Shown one piece after another: positions 42,367-50,578 of a stretch of 58,569 nucleotides of DNA (the first letter of the stretch is position 1; each line of letters starts with the position of its first letter). The stretch is from NCBI GenBank assembly GCA_017551515.1, contig JAFZLK010000028.1:1-58569 (forward strand). The letters run 5' to 3'. The notes under the pieces are model-generated. The model did not search any database. It saw only the letters and a program-made list of their open reading frames with translations, and was not told the DNA's origin. This stretch comes from Bacteroidales bacterium. GTDB taxonomy: Bacteria; Bacteroidota; Bacteroidia; Bacteroidales; ML635J-15. Position numbers and translations under genes: made by a program.

Positions 42367-43080
42367 ATGAAAGCAATGATTTTCGCCGCCGGACTCGGCA
42401 CTCGTCTCGCACCGTTGACCAACACCATGCCCAAAGCAATGGTTCCAATCAGCGGAAAACCAATGATTCAGCACCAGATAGAAAAACTACGCAGTTTCGG
42501 TTGCGACTATATAGTTGTGAATGTTCACCATTTTGCTGAACAGATAATAGACTTCGTGAAAAACAACGATTTCGGCGTACAAATAGAGATTTCCGATGAG
42601 CGAGATTTGCTTCTTAACACTGGTGGCGGACTAAAGAATGTCAAGCGATTTTTCAAGGAAGACGACAACTTTCTTGTTCACAATGTCGATATTTTTTCCG
42701 ACCTCGACCTGAAAGCAATGTACGACTACCATTGCTCAACGCAAAATGTTGCAACTCTTGCCGTTATGCACCGCGAAAGTTCAAAGCATCTGCTTTTCGA
42801 CAACGACAACCGCCTCTGCGGATGGCGCGACCTTAAGAACGACAAGTCAATCATCACCATCGAACGCGACAACTACAACGAAATGGCTTTCAGCGGAATA
42901 TATGTCTGCAACTACCGCATTTTCGACCTCATTGACAACGAGGGCTCCTTCCCCATCATCCCCGAACTGCTGAAAATATCAAAGGACAATCCTATCGGCG
43001 GATACATTCACGACAACAATAAAGTCCTAGATGTCGGGAAAATTGATGTGATAAGGAAGATTGAGGAAGACGGAATTTAG
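42367..43080 (+). CDS. Sugar-phosphate nucleotidyltransferase (MurU-like)
   Basis: 237 aa NDP-sugar pyrophosphorylase. N-terminal signature MIFAAGLGTRLAPLTNTMPKAMVPI with the G..TRL...T...PK pattern (about 4-24), then NTGGGLKN and the metal-binding Asp in HNVDIFSDL. The short length, without a C-terminal hexapeptide repeat, resembles MurU, which makes UDP-MurNAc from MurNAc-1-phosphate in peptidoglycan recycling. GDP-mannose or similar products are also possible. Single gene. Confidence 0.85.
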   Translation: MKAMIFAAGLGTRLAPLTNTMPKAMVPISGKPMIQHQIEKLRSFGCDYIVVNVHHFAEQIIDFVKNNDFGVQIEISDERDLLLNTGGGLKNVKRFFKEDDNFLVHNVDIFSDLDLKAMYDYHCSTQNVATLAVMHRESSKHLLFDNDNRLCGWRDLKNDKSIITIERDNYNEMAFSGIYVCNYRIFDLIDNEGSFPIIPELLKISKDNPIGGYIHDNNKVLDVGKIDVIRKIEEDGI

Positions 43081-43118
43081 TTTCAGGAGTATAATTTTCA
43101 ACTTTCACTTTTCAACTT

Positions 43119-43715
43119 TTAACTTTCCAGCACCATCTTAATATTTCCGTATGTATTTTCTAGTACCTCATCCATTTCACTTTCGCTTACCCATTTCACC
43201 TCGGTAATATCTTCCTCGGTCTGGGGTTTGGTGGTGCCAGTGCCCGTGTATTTCATTCTAAACCAATGCGTAACTTTCAGTGCATAACCATCTTTGAACG
43301 GATAAATATGGTAAGTAACAATCAATTCTCCTTCGTTAACCAAATCGATGGAATCAAGTCCGCACTCCTCGCATACCTCACGCACGGCACATTGGGCAAG
43401 AGTTTCGCCTTTTTCGAGCCAGCCTTTTGGCAAATCCCAGCGACCAGAACGGAAAATACACAAAGTGCGTCCCTGCGAATCGTGTACCCTGCCGCCCCCA
43501 GCCTCAATGACGGTGAAAATTTTATTCAACAACGCCAATGCGGCCTCGTCCGAAGCCCCTAAAATAGCGAGATTGTAAGCATCGGATGTGTTCAAAAAAA
43601 GTTTTATTGCCGATTCGGTTTTATCGTCAAAATGTAATACCTTTGCCGATTGAAAATCGGGGTTGAAACTTTCGCTGAAAGCCAAAATCCTGTCGTTATA
43701 GAATATTTTTATCAT
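43119..43715 (-). CDS. NUDIX hydrolase
   Basis: 198 aa from the chosen ATG. The Nudix box reads GWLEKGETLAQCAVREVCEECGL (about 99-121), a full G-x5-E-x7-REVxEExG motif, preceded by RSGRWDLPKG. The extra N-terminal 70 residues (MIKIFYNDRILAFSES...) are typical of a Bacteroidota-type Nudix protein. Substrate unknown; probably a nucleoside diphosphate derivative. Divergent from pyrE with only 12 bp between start codons. Confidence 0.88.
   Translation of the reverse strand: MIKIFYNDRILAFSESFNPDFQSAKVLHFDDKTESAIKLFLNTSDAYNLAILGASDEAALALLNKIFTVIEAGGGRVHDSQGRTLCIFRSGRWDLPKGWLEKGETLAQCAVREVCEECGLDSIDLVNEGELIVTYHIYPFKDGYALKVTHWFRMKYTGTGTTKPQTEEDITEVKWVSESEMDEVLENTYGNIKMVLES
43638..43645 (+). promoter_or_regulatory. 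pyrE promoter -7 box, inside the NUDIX gene
   Basis: TACCTTTG, 82 bp before the pyrE ATG and antisense to the first codons of the NUDIX gene. Confidence 0.6.
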
Positions 43716-43727
43716 AAATTTAAAGTT

Positions 43728-44360
43728 ATGAACACAATAGCCAAACAAGTAGCTGAAAAACTTTTGCAAATAAAAGCAATAAAACTTGAACCTACAAATC
43801 ATTTCGTGTGGGCTTCGGGATGGAACTCGCCAATCTACTGCGACAACCGCAAAGCATTGTCTTTCCCAGATGTACGCGACTTTGTACGCGACTCGTTCAT
43901 CGAAGTCATTAAGGAAAACTTCGGTGAATACGATGTTATCGCCGGTGTTGCAACTGGCGCAATCGCTCAGGGTGCACTCGTAGCTGACAAATTGCACAAG
44001 CCTTTCGTTTATGTCCGCTCGCAGGCAAAGGACCACGGACTTGGCAACCTCATCGAAGGCGAACTTCCAGAAGGAAGTAAGGTGCTTGTCATCGAAGACC
44101 TTATCTCAACTGGCGGAAGCAGTCTGAATGCAGTAAAAGCATTGCGCGAAGCAAAATGCGAAGTGGTAGGCATGGCAGCAATCTTCACCTACGGATTCCA
44201 GAAGTCGGTTGACGCATTCAAGGATGCAAATGTAAAACTCGTAACTCTCAGCAACTACAATGTTCTCGTTGAGCAAGCCAAGGAAATAGGCTATATCACT
44301 GAAAGCGACATCGAAGTACTAAAACAGTGGAGAACCAGCCCTGACACTTGGAAAAAGTAA
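43728..44360 (+). CDS. pyrE: Orotate phosphoribosyltransferase
   Basis: 210 aa, converts orotate and PRPP to OMP in pyrimidine synthesis. N-terminal FVWASGWNSPIYCDNRK, GVATGAIAQGALVAD, and the PRPP-binding motif VLVIEDLISTGGSSLNA (about residues 119-135). The SRPBCC gene starts 12 bp after the stop, a pairing also seen in other Bacteroidota genomes. Confidence 0.97.
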   Translation: MNTIAKQVAEKLLQIKAIKLEPTNHFVWASGWNSPIYCDNRKALSFPDVRDFVRDSFIEVIKENFGEYDVIAGVATGAIAQGALVADKLHKPFVYVRSQAKDHGLGNLIEGELPEGSKVLVIEDLISTGGSSLNAVKALREAKCEVVGMAAIFTYGFQKSVDAFKDANVKLVTLSNYNVLVEQAKEIGYITESDIEVLKQWRTSPDTWKK

Positions 44361-44372
44361 AACCCGCCAGCA

Positions 44373-44780
44373 ATGAAAGACCTCGAAGCAGTTAGCAAAA
44401 CGGTAAGAATCAATAGCTCCGATCAGCGAATTTTTGCCTATTGGAGTGACTTGCGCAACATCACAAGGATGATTCCACCAGAAGCCGATGCCGAAATAAA
44501 CGCCACAGAAGACACTTGCACCGTTACAGCAAAAGGACAGACTTTTGTAGTCAAGCTTCTCGAAAAGGAAGAATACAAGTTGATAAAACTCGGCACCGAA
44601 GAAGGCACAAAAATGGGATTCAAGGCATGGATACAATTGAAATCGCTCAGCGAATACGAAACCGCAGGACGAATCACCATCCACGCCGATGTTCCGTTGC
44701 TCATGCGCCCAATGCTCAAAGGAAAACTGAACGAAGGAATAAACAGACTGGCAGATGCACTGAAGATGATTCCGTATTAA
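44373..44780 (+). CDS. SRPBCC-like protein linked to pyrE
   Basis: 135 aa, small START/SRPBCC-like (Bet v 1 fold) protein: SSDQRIFAYWSDLRNITRMIPPEAD at the N-terminus and a long C-terminal helix (LKGKLNEGINRLADALKMI). The fold binds hydrophobic ligands; the ligand is not known. The operon with pyrE is the only functional hint. Confidence 0.78.
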   Translation: MKDLEAVSKTVRINSSDQRIFAYWSDLRNITRMIPPEADAEINATEDTCTVTAKGQTFVVKLLEKEEYKLIKLGTEEGTKMGFKAWIQLKSLSEYETAGRITIHADVPLLMRPMLKGKLNEGINRLADALKMIPY

Positions 44781-44996
44781 TTTACGATTGACGATTGACG
44801 ATTTTAGATTGACGATTTTAAGAATGAATAATGGGCTAAAAAGCGGAACAGCATGACAGCTAAACAGCCAGACTGGCAGAGGACAGTAAAACAACATGAC
44901 TCATAGGCTGTCCAGCTGATAGCCTGCAAGCCTGTTAGCCCATAGAAACATAGAAACGGCGAAGCCACAGAAACAGCGAAGCGATAAACTTAGAAA
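44781..44996. repeat. Mixed extragenic repeat block
   Basis: Holds TTTACGATTGACGATTGACGA units, an AGCCTGCAAGCCTGTTAGCCC segment (shared, reversed, with 58.29 kb) and GAAACGGCGAAGCC/GAAACAGCGAAGC mini-hairpins (reverse orientation of the 12.7 kb array). No gene or clear promoter for purC is visible in it. Confidence 0.75.
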
Positions 44997-45014
44997 CAAT
45001 AAATACCAACACTC

Positions 45015-45965
45015 ATGAAAGCATTAACAAAGACAAATTTCAAATTCGCAAACCAGAAAGGCCTCTACAACGGCAAGGTTCGCGACGTATATAACATCAA
45101 CGACGAACTGATGGTGATGGTCGTTACCGACAGAATCTCCGCATTCGACGTGATACTCCCCAAAGGCATTCCGTTCAAGGGACAGGTGCTAAACCAGATA
45201 GCATCGAAATTCCTCGACCTTACCGCCGACATAGTTCCAAACTGGAAGATAGGTTCGCCCGACCCGATGGTAACCGTTGGTCACAAGTGCGAAGGTTATC
45301 CCGTAGAAATGATTGTACGCGGTTATCTTACAGGTAGCTCGTGGCGTGAATACAAGAACGGTGCAAGACAAATCTGCGGAGTTCCGATTCCTGATGGAAT
45401 GAAGGAACACCAGAAATTCGAAAAGCCAATCCTTACTCCTACCACCAAGGCAGAACTCGGCATGCACGACGAAAACATCTCGCGCGAAGAAATCATCAGC
45501 CGCGGATTGATTCCAGAAGACGAATACAAGAAATTGGAAGAATACTCGCTCAAACTTTTCCAACGTGGTAGCGAAATTGCCAACAAGATGGGACTTATCC
45601 TCGTTGACACCAAGTACGAATTCGGCAAGAAGGACGGCAAAATCTACCTCATCGACGAAATCCACACACCTGACTCATCGCGCTACTTCTATCTCGACAC
45701 CTATCAGGCAAACTTCGACGCAGGCAAACCGCAGAGACAACTCTCAAAGGAATTTGTACGCGAATGGCTGATGGACAACGGTTTCCAAGGCAAGACAGGT
45801 CAGCAGGTTCCAGAAATGACCGACGAAATTGTAAACGGCATTTCGGACCGCTACATCGAATTGTACGAAAAGATTACCGGTGAAAAGTTCCAGAAGTCGG
45901 TATCGGACAACCTTGAAGAAAGAATTTTCAACAATGTAAATAAATTTTTAGCTGAAATTAAATAA
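45015..45965 (+). CDS. purC: SAICAR synthase
   Basis: 316 aa phosphoribosylaminoimidazole-succinocarboxamide synthase, purine pathway. ATP-binding N-terminus [11 protein letters not shown], then [41 protein letters not shown], and [30 protein letters not shown], as in the longer SAICAR synthases. The ugd start codon directly follows its stop (0-bp gap). Confidence 0.97.
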   Translation: MKALTKTNFKFANQKGLYNGKVRDVYNINDELMVMVVTDRISAFDVILPKGIPFKGQVLNQIASKFLDLTADIVPNWKIGSPDPMVTVGHKCEGYPVEMIVRGYLTGSSWREYKNGARQICGVPIPDGMKEHQKFEKPILTPTTKAELGMHDENISREEIISRGLIPEDEYKKLEEYSLKLFQRGSEIANKMGLILVDTKYEFGKKDGKIYLIDEIHTPDSSRYFYLDTYQANFDAGKPQRQLSKEFVREWLMDNGFQGKTGQQVPEMTDEIVNGISDRYIELYEKITGEKFQKSVSDNLEERIFNNVNKFLAEIK

Positions 45966-47279
45966 ATGAAGATAGCAGTAATTGGCACAGGCTATGTTGG
46001 ACTTGTTACGGGAACTTGCTTCTCCGAATTAGGCGTACGCGTATCCTGCCTCGACATTGACAAGAACAAGATTGACAATCTCAACAAGGGCATACTTCCA
46101 ATATGGGAACCCGGACTAAAAGATATGGTTGACGACAACATGCGCAAGGGCTTGCTTTCGTTTACCAGCGACTATGCCGAAGCGCTGAAAGAAGCAGAAG
46201 CCGCATTTATCTGCGTAGGCACCCCTCCCGACGAAGACGGAAGTGCCGACTTGAAATATGTACTTGCAGTTGCTCGCGAAATTGGTCGCAACATCAACGA
46301 CTATATGGTTGTAGTGACAAAAAGCACCGTACCTATTGGAACATCCAAGAAAGTTCGCAATGCTGTTGCCGAAGAAATTGCAGCTCGCAATCTCGATATA
46401 AAGTTTGATGTTGCATCGAATCCGGAATTTCTGAAGGAAGGTAGCGCTATTGCCGACTTTATGAAGCCAGACCGCGTTGTCGTAGGCGTTGACAGCGAAC
46501 AAGCAAAAGATCTCATGACAAGGCTCTATCGTCCGATGTTACTCAACAATTTCCGCGTTCTTTTCACCGACATACCAAGTGCAGAAATGATTAAGTACGC
46601 TGCTAACTCTATGCTTGCAACTCGTATCAGCTTTATGAACGACCTTGCAAATCTCTGCGAACTCGTTGGCGCAGACGTGAACATGGTACGCAAAGGTATC
46701 GGCAGCGATACTCGTATCGGCAGCAAATTCCTTTATTCCGGTTGCGGTTACGGCGGCTCGTGCTTCCCAAAAGACGTGAAAGCTTTGATAAAAACAGCAT
46801 CCGACTACGGCTATTCGCTCGAAATACTGAAATCAGTAGAAAATGTAAACGAACGCCAGAAGGAAATTCTATACAACAAAGTTTACAAGCATTTCAACGG
46901 TGACCTCAAAGGCAAGAAAATTGCAATGTGGGGACTGGCGTTCAAACCCAACACCGACGACATGCGCGAAGCTCCGGCACTCGTTCTCGCTGAAAAATTC
47001 ACTAGCATAGGTGCAGAAATATACGCCTACGACCCAGTAGCCATGGACGAAGCAAAACGACGTCTGGGTGACATAATAACTCTCTGCAAATCACCATACG
47101 AAGCCACCGAAAATGCTGATGCCTTGCTACTTGTTACCGAATGGTCGGAATTTAGGGTTTTGGACTACAAACAGCTAAAAAAGATGAAACAAAAGCTGAT
47201 TTTTGACGGACGAAACATATACGACCCAGCTGAAGTTAGAAAATTTGGTTTCCAATATTTCGGCATTGGCAGAAGATAG
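45966..47279 (+). CDS. ugd: UDP-glucose 6-dehydrogenase
   Basis: 437 aa, oxidises UDP-glucose to UDP-glucuronate with NAD+ for exopolysaccharide or LPS sugars. Rossmann motif VIGTGYVGLVTG (about 4-15), VGTPPDEDGSADL, the NPEFLKEGSAI segment and the catalytic Cys in CGYGGSCFPKD (about residue 260). Length and domain order are normal. Coupling to purC is unusual in function but both are biosynthetic. Confidence 0.96.
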   Translation: MKIAVIGTGYVGLVTGTCFSELGVRVSCLDIDKNKIDNLNKGILPIWEPGLKDMVDDNMRKGLLSFTSDYAEALKEAEAAFICVGTPPDEDGSADLKYVLAVAREIGRNINDYMVVVTKSTVPIGTSKKVRNAVAEEIAARNLDIKFDVASNPEFLKEGSAIADFMKPDRVVVGVDSEQAKDLMTRLYRPMLLNNFRVLFTDIPSAEMIKYAANSMLATRISFMNDLANLCELVGADVNMVRKGIGSDTRIGSKFLYSGCGYGGSCFPKDVKALIKTASDYGYSLEILKSVENVNERQKEILYNKVYKHFNGDLKGKKIAMWGLAFKPNTDDMREAPALVLAEKFTSIGAEIYAYDPVAMDEAKRRLGDIITLCKSPYEATENADALLLVTEWSEFRVLDYKQLKKMKQKLIFDGRNIYDPAEVRKFGFQYFGIGRR

Positions 47280-47350
47280 TTATCAACCATAGTTAATAAA
47301 TATTAACATAATTTTGACTGCAAAAAATAGGTGCTTTTGGAAAAAGCTAC

Positions 47351-47358
47351 TAAATTTG
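47351..47358 (+). promoter_or_regulatory. Promoter -7 box of the 47377 gene
   Basis: TAAATTTG, 18 bp before ATG 47377; it lies within the longer frame that begins at 47314. Confidence 0.7.
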
Positions 47359-47376
47359 CAGTCAATATATTTTCAT

Positions 47377-48249
47377 ATGAAAAGGTTAGTCGTAACAATA
47401 TTACTGATAGTGCCGTTGCTCTTGGTCGGGCTTTCGGCAAGCGCACAGGTAAAGAACGGCGTACACAGCAAATTAGCAAAGTACTTTGAAAACGAGCAGT
47501 GGGAAGACCTTGCTTTTAAGTGCGATAAAATGATGGTGATGGAAAAATACAAAAACGATGCTGAACTTTACCTATATTCGGCATACGCATACGCCAAAAT
47601 TTTCACCATGTGCCTCGACGACCCGAAACTTCTCGACAAAACCCCAGAATATCTACAGTCATACAACCTAGCCCTCAGATATTCTGTCAACGCCAAGAAA
47701 AAAGACAAAAAGGCTAAAATATTTTTCCCCGACAACGACGACCTGCTGAAAGACATTGCCGTAATTGGAATGTATTATGTTGACCACTATGTTAGTGTAA
47801 AGAAATACTCAAAGGCAAACTCAAAGGTAAGAAAAATGTTGAAAACCTATTCCGATGACAATTTTATAGCACTCAACGGATGCCTTGCTGCAATAACCGG
47901 CGATACAGCAACAGCAAATCCAATATTAAGAAACCTTGAAGCTCAAGCCGAAAAAGGCAAGCGCAGAGAAAAGGACACCGACTTCGCAATGATTGAAGCT
48001 TTCGACATATATGCTACATGGCTACTCGAAAAAGAAACACCAGACATCGAAGAAGCAAAAAACATTATCGCATTAGGCATGAAATTCTTCCCAGATGAAC
48101 CTGTGCTTCTGTACGATCTCGAAATTGCAAAGAATCCAGAGTATGCCACCGAGCATGCAAAGCCTGAAAATGCAAAGAAAGCTGAATTTATGGTTAAGGC
48201 ATCAGCAATAACTGATGATGACGTTGATGACGATGAAGACGATGAATAA
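47377..48249 (+). CDS. Secreted protein with acidic tail
   Basis: 290 aa from the chosen ATG, which opens a signal peptide (MKRLVVTILLIVPLLLVGLSASAQ). The mature part is helical with TPR-like spacing (AELYLYSAYAYAKIF, SVKKYSKANSKVRKMLKTY) and ends in an Asp/Glu stretch (DDDVDDDEDDE). The family is not recognised. Its last 8 bases overlap mtnP, so the following metabolic genes may be read from this promoter. Confidence 0.65.
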   Translation: MKRLVVTILLIVPLLLVGLSASAQVKNGVHSKLAKYFENEQWEDLAFKCDKMMVMEKYKNDAELYLYSAYAYAKIFTMCLDDPKLLDKTPEYLQSYNLALRYSVNAKKKDKKAKIFFPDNDDLLKDIAVIGMYYVDHYVSVKKYSKANSKVRKMLKTYSDDNFIALNGCLAAITGDTATANPILRNLEAQAEKGKRREKDTDFAMIEAFDIYATWLLEKETPDIEEAKNIIALGMKFFPDEPVLLYDLEIAKNPEYATEHAKPENAKKAEFMVKASAITDDDVDDDEDDE

Positions 48250-48994
48250 AAACATTATTGGAATTATCGGTGGCACAGGCCTCGAAAAAAGCAACATACT
48301 CGAAAATCAATCCTCGCAGATAATAACAACCTCTTTCGGAGAACCTTCTTCCCCGATAATTACAGGTAGCATCTGCGGGAAAAAAGTTGCCATTGTCTCT
48401 CGTCACGGATTGGAGCATACAATCACACCAAGCAACGTAAACTACCGAGCCAACATAATGGCACTCAAGAAACTCGGTTGCAAAAACATTATCGCGACAA
48501 CCGCCTGCGGTAGCCTGCGCGAAGAAATAGCTCCGGGACATTTCGCTATTCCAGACCAGTTCATCGACTTCACAAAGCAACGCATAAACACCTTCTACGA
48601 AGAATTTGAACCCGGCAATATGGTACACTGCCCGATGGCACATCCATACAACAGCCGTCTGCGCGAAATATTGGCAGAAGCAACCAAAAAGCAAAATGCA
48701 ACAGTCCACGAGGAAGCTACTATCATAACCATTGAAGGACCAAGATTTTCATCCAAGGCTGAATCAAAAATGTTCCGTCTTTGGGGAGCCGACCTCATCA
48801 ACATGACTACCGCAACCGAAACCGCTCTTGCCAACGAAGCAGGACTAAACTACGCGCTTCTCTCGATTGCAACCGACTACGACTGCTGGAAGGACGACGA
48901 AAATCCCGTTTCACTTGAAATGATACTTGAAAATTTCAAGAAAAGTGTCGATGTAATGAGAGAAATACTCATAGAGGCGATTAAAAACATTTGA
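48242..48994 (+). CDS. mtnP: MTAP/purine nucleoside phosphorylase
   Basis: 250 aa phosphorylase that splits 5'-methylthioadenosine (or a purine nucleoside) with phosphate. IGIIGGTGLEKS at the N-terminus, VSRHGLEHTITPSNVNYRANI, ATTACGSLREEIAPG and INMTTATETALANEAGLNYALLSIATDYDCW; the paired Asp in TDYD favour methylthioadenosine. ATG 48242 lies over the previous stop (8-bp overlap). MTA recycling complements metK. Confidence 0.9.
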   Translation: MNKNIIGIIGGTGLEKSNILENQSSQIITTSFGEPSSPIITGSICGKKVAIVSRHGLEHTITPSNVNYRANIMALKKLGCKNIIATTACGSLREEIAPGHFAIPDQFIDFTKQRINTFYEEFEPGNMVHCPMAHPYNSRLREILAEATKKQNATVHEEATIITIEGPRFSSKAESKMFRLWGADLINMTTATETALANEAGLNYALLSIATDYDCWKDDENPVSLEMILENFKKSVDVMREILIEAIKNI

Positions 48995-48996
48995 AA

Positions 48997-49737
48997 ATGG
49001 CAAAAATTACAAGTTACGAGGTTATCAGGATTATCAATCGAAAACCTCTCTTTTTGAGCGACCATTTCGCAAGGTTCGAGAATACGCTTGCATCGGTTGA
49101 CAACAATATCAAAGTCGAAAACATACAGTTCGGCAGTATGCTGTACAAGTGCATTAGCGACAACAACATAGAAAACGGAAATATAAAGGTTGAAGCCATT
49201 TACGACAGCGATAGCAAGACTTTGGAATACATCTGCAACGAAATTCCCCACCACTACCCTACCGCCGAACAATATAAAAATGGCGTTCCGACCAAAACTT
49301 TCGCCTACGAACGCCAGAATCCGCACAACAAAATCTGGAACCAGAACCTCCGCGATACCGTTGACAAGTTCATCGCAGACAACAAGATATTCGAAGCCGT
49401 ATATGTCAACAGCCACAACAAGATTACCGAAGGCACTCGCTCTAACATTTTCTTCATAGTTGGCGACAATCTGCTTTCGGCACAGGAGAAGGATATTCTG
49501 AAAGGTGTTACTCGCAAATACATCATCGACACAGCAAAACGCATCGGATTCAATTACATTGAAAAAGACATTGACCTGTCCGAAATCTCAACATTTGACG
49601 CTGCTTTTATCTCTGGCACATCGCCAAAGATTCTGCCGATAGCAATAATGGACAATGTAAAATTCAATGTCGAAAACGAACAATTGCGACTGCTCATGCA
49701 AAAGTTCAACGAGGTCATAAACCAAAACATCGGGTAG
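48997..49737 (+). CDS. Class IV aminotransferase-like PLP enzyme
   Basis: 246 aa from the ATG 2 bp after the mtnP stop. PLP fold-type IV (branched-chain aminotransferase / aminodeoxychorismate lyase) signature: EGTRSNIFFIVGDNLLS and GVTRKYIIDTAKRIGF, with FDAAFISGTSPKILPI near the C-terminus. The PLP Lys is probably in PHNKIWNQNLRD. The exact reaction cannot be set from sequence. Confidence 0.82.
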   Translation: MAKITSYEVIRIINRKPLFLSDHFARFENTLASVDNNIKVENIQFGSMLYKCISDNNIENGNIKVEAIYDSDSKTLEYICNEIPHHYPTAEQYKNGVPTKTFAYERQNPHNKIWNQNLRDTVDKFIADNKIFEAVYVNSHNKITEGTRSNIFFIVGDNLLSAQEKDILKGVTRKYIIDTAKRIGFNYIEKDIDLSEISTFDAAFISGTSPKILPIAIMDNVKFNVENEQLRLLMQKFNEVINQNIG

Positions 49738-50336
49738 TGATTCAAAGCATTAAACATACGATTATTATTGCAATAGTCGCAATGTTCGCTTCCTTTTGCG
49801 CAAACGCACAAGAAAATTGGCGTAACTGCAACTGCGACACACCTATATATTATCGTATCTGCGAAAGCGGCAAGGATTATCAAGTTAAATGCAGATTTCT
49901 AATCAACAAGCCAATAGACAAGTGCATAGACATATTCTGCAATGCCGAAAATCACACACAATGGATTTACAACTGCATCGAAAGTAGCACGTTAAAAACG
50001 GATTCCGCATCGGGAATTTTCCGCAACATAATTGAAGCACCATTCTTCATGAAAGACCGCGAAGTGTTTGTGGAATACAAGGTTAGGCACAACGAAGACG
50101 GTAGCATTACAATTACAAACACATGTCTGCCCGACTACAAAGCACGCAATGACAATTACGAGCGCATAACACGCCTAAAAGCGACATACATTTTCTCGTC
50201 CAAAGGCAAAAATTCAACCGAAGTGGATTATTTCACCGAAACCGGCGGACCTGCGAATCTTCCGGATTTTCTGCTGCACATTTTCCTTTGCAAATCAACA
50301 ATGCAGACGATTGAGAATCTGAACAAAATGAATTAA
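49737..50336 (+). CDS. Secreted START-domain protein
   Basis: 199 aa with a GTG start overlapping the previous TAG by one base. Signal peptide (IIIAIVAMFASFCANAQ). The mature part matches START/polyketide-cyclase-like lipid-binding domains: NKPIDKCIDIFCNAENHTQWIYNC, FFMKDREVFVEYKV, and a C-terminal helix. Probably a periplasmic lipid or sterol-like ligand binder. Last gene of the mtnP run. Confidence 0.78.
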   Translation: MIQSIKHTIIIAIVAMFASFCANAQENWRNCNCDTPIYYRICESGKDYQVKCRFLINKPIDKCIDIFCNAENHTQWIYNCIESSTLKTDSASGIFRNIIEAPFFMKDREVFVEYKVRHNEDGSITITNTCLPDYKARNDNYERITRLKATYIFSSKGKNSTEVDYFTETGGPANLPDFLLHIFLCKSTMQTIENLNKMN

Positions 50337-50338
50337 TA

Positions 50339-50500
50339 GAACTCTCGCAAGGCATTGCGAGACTACAAAATTATCTATGGTCCATTATATACATTACAGT
50401 TACAGATTAGCTTCGCTGAGCTGAAGGTACTGAAACAAGTTCAGAATGACACCGTGGGTGTATTGTCCATTGTTCATTATCAATTATTAATTGTCCATTA
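50339..50500. repeat. Extragenic repeats before feoB
   Basis: Contains the palindrome TCTCGCAAGGCATTGCGAGA (50342-50361), a degenerate CTGAAACAAGTTCAGAATGAC unit near 50430, and ATTGTCCATTGTTCATTATCAA-type words at 50461-50500. The remaining gap to 50550 is empty. Confidence 0.7.
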
Positions 50501-50550
50501 ATTCTTAAAAATCCCAACAAATAGCGATTGCACACATTATTTATCCGCCA

Positions 50551-50558
50551 TACTTTTG
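50551..50558 (+). promoter_or_regulatory. feoAB promoter -7 box
   Basis: TACTTTTG, 20 bp before the ATG. Confidence 0.7.
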
Positions 50559-50578
50559 TAGCGTAAATTGGAATTGTA

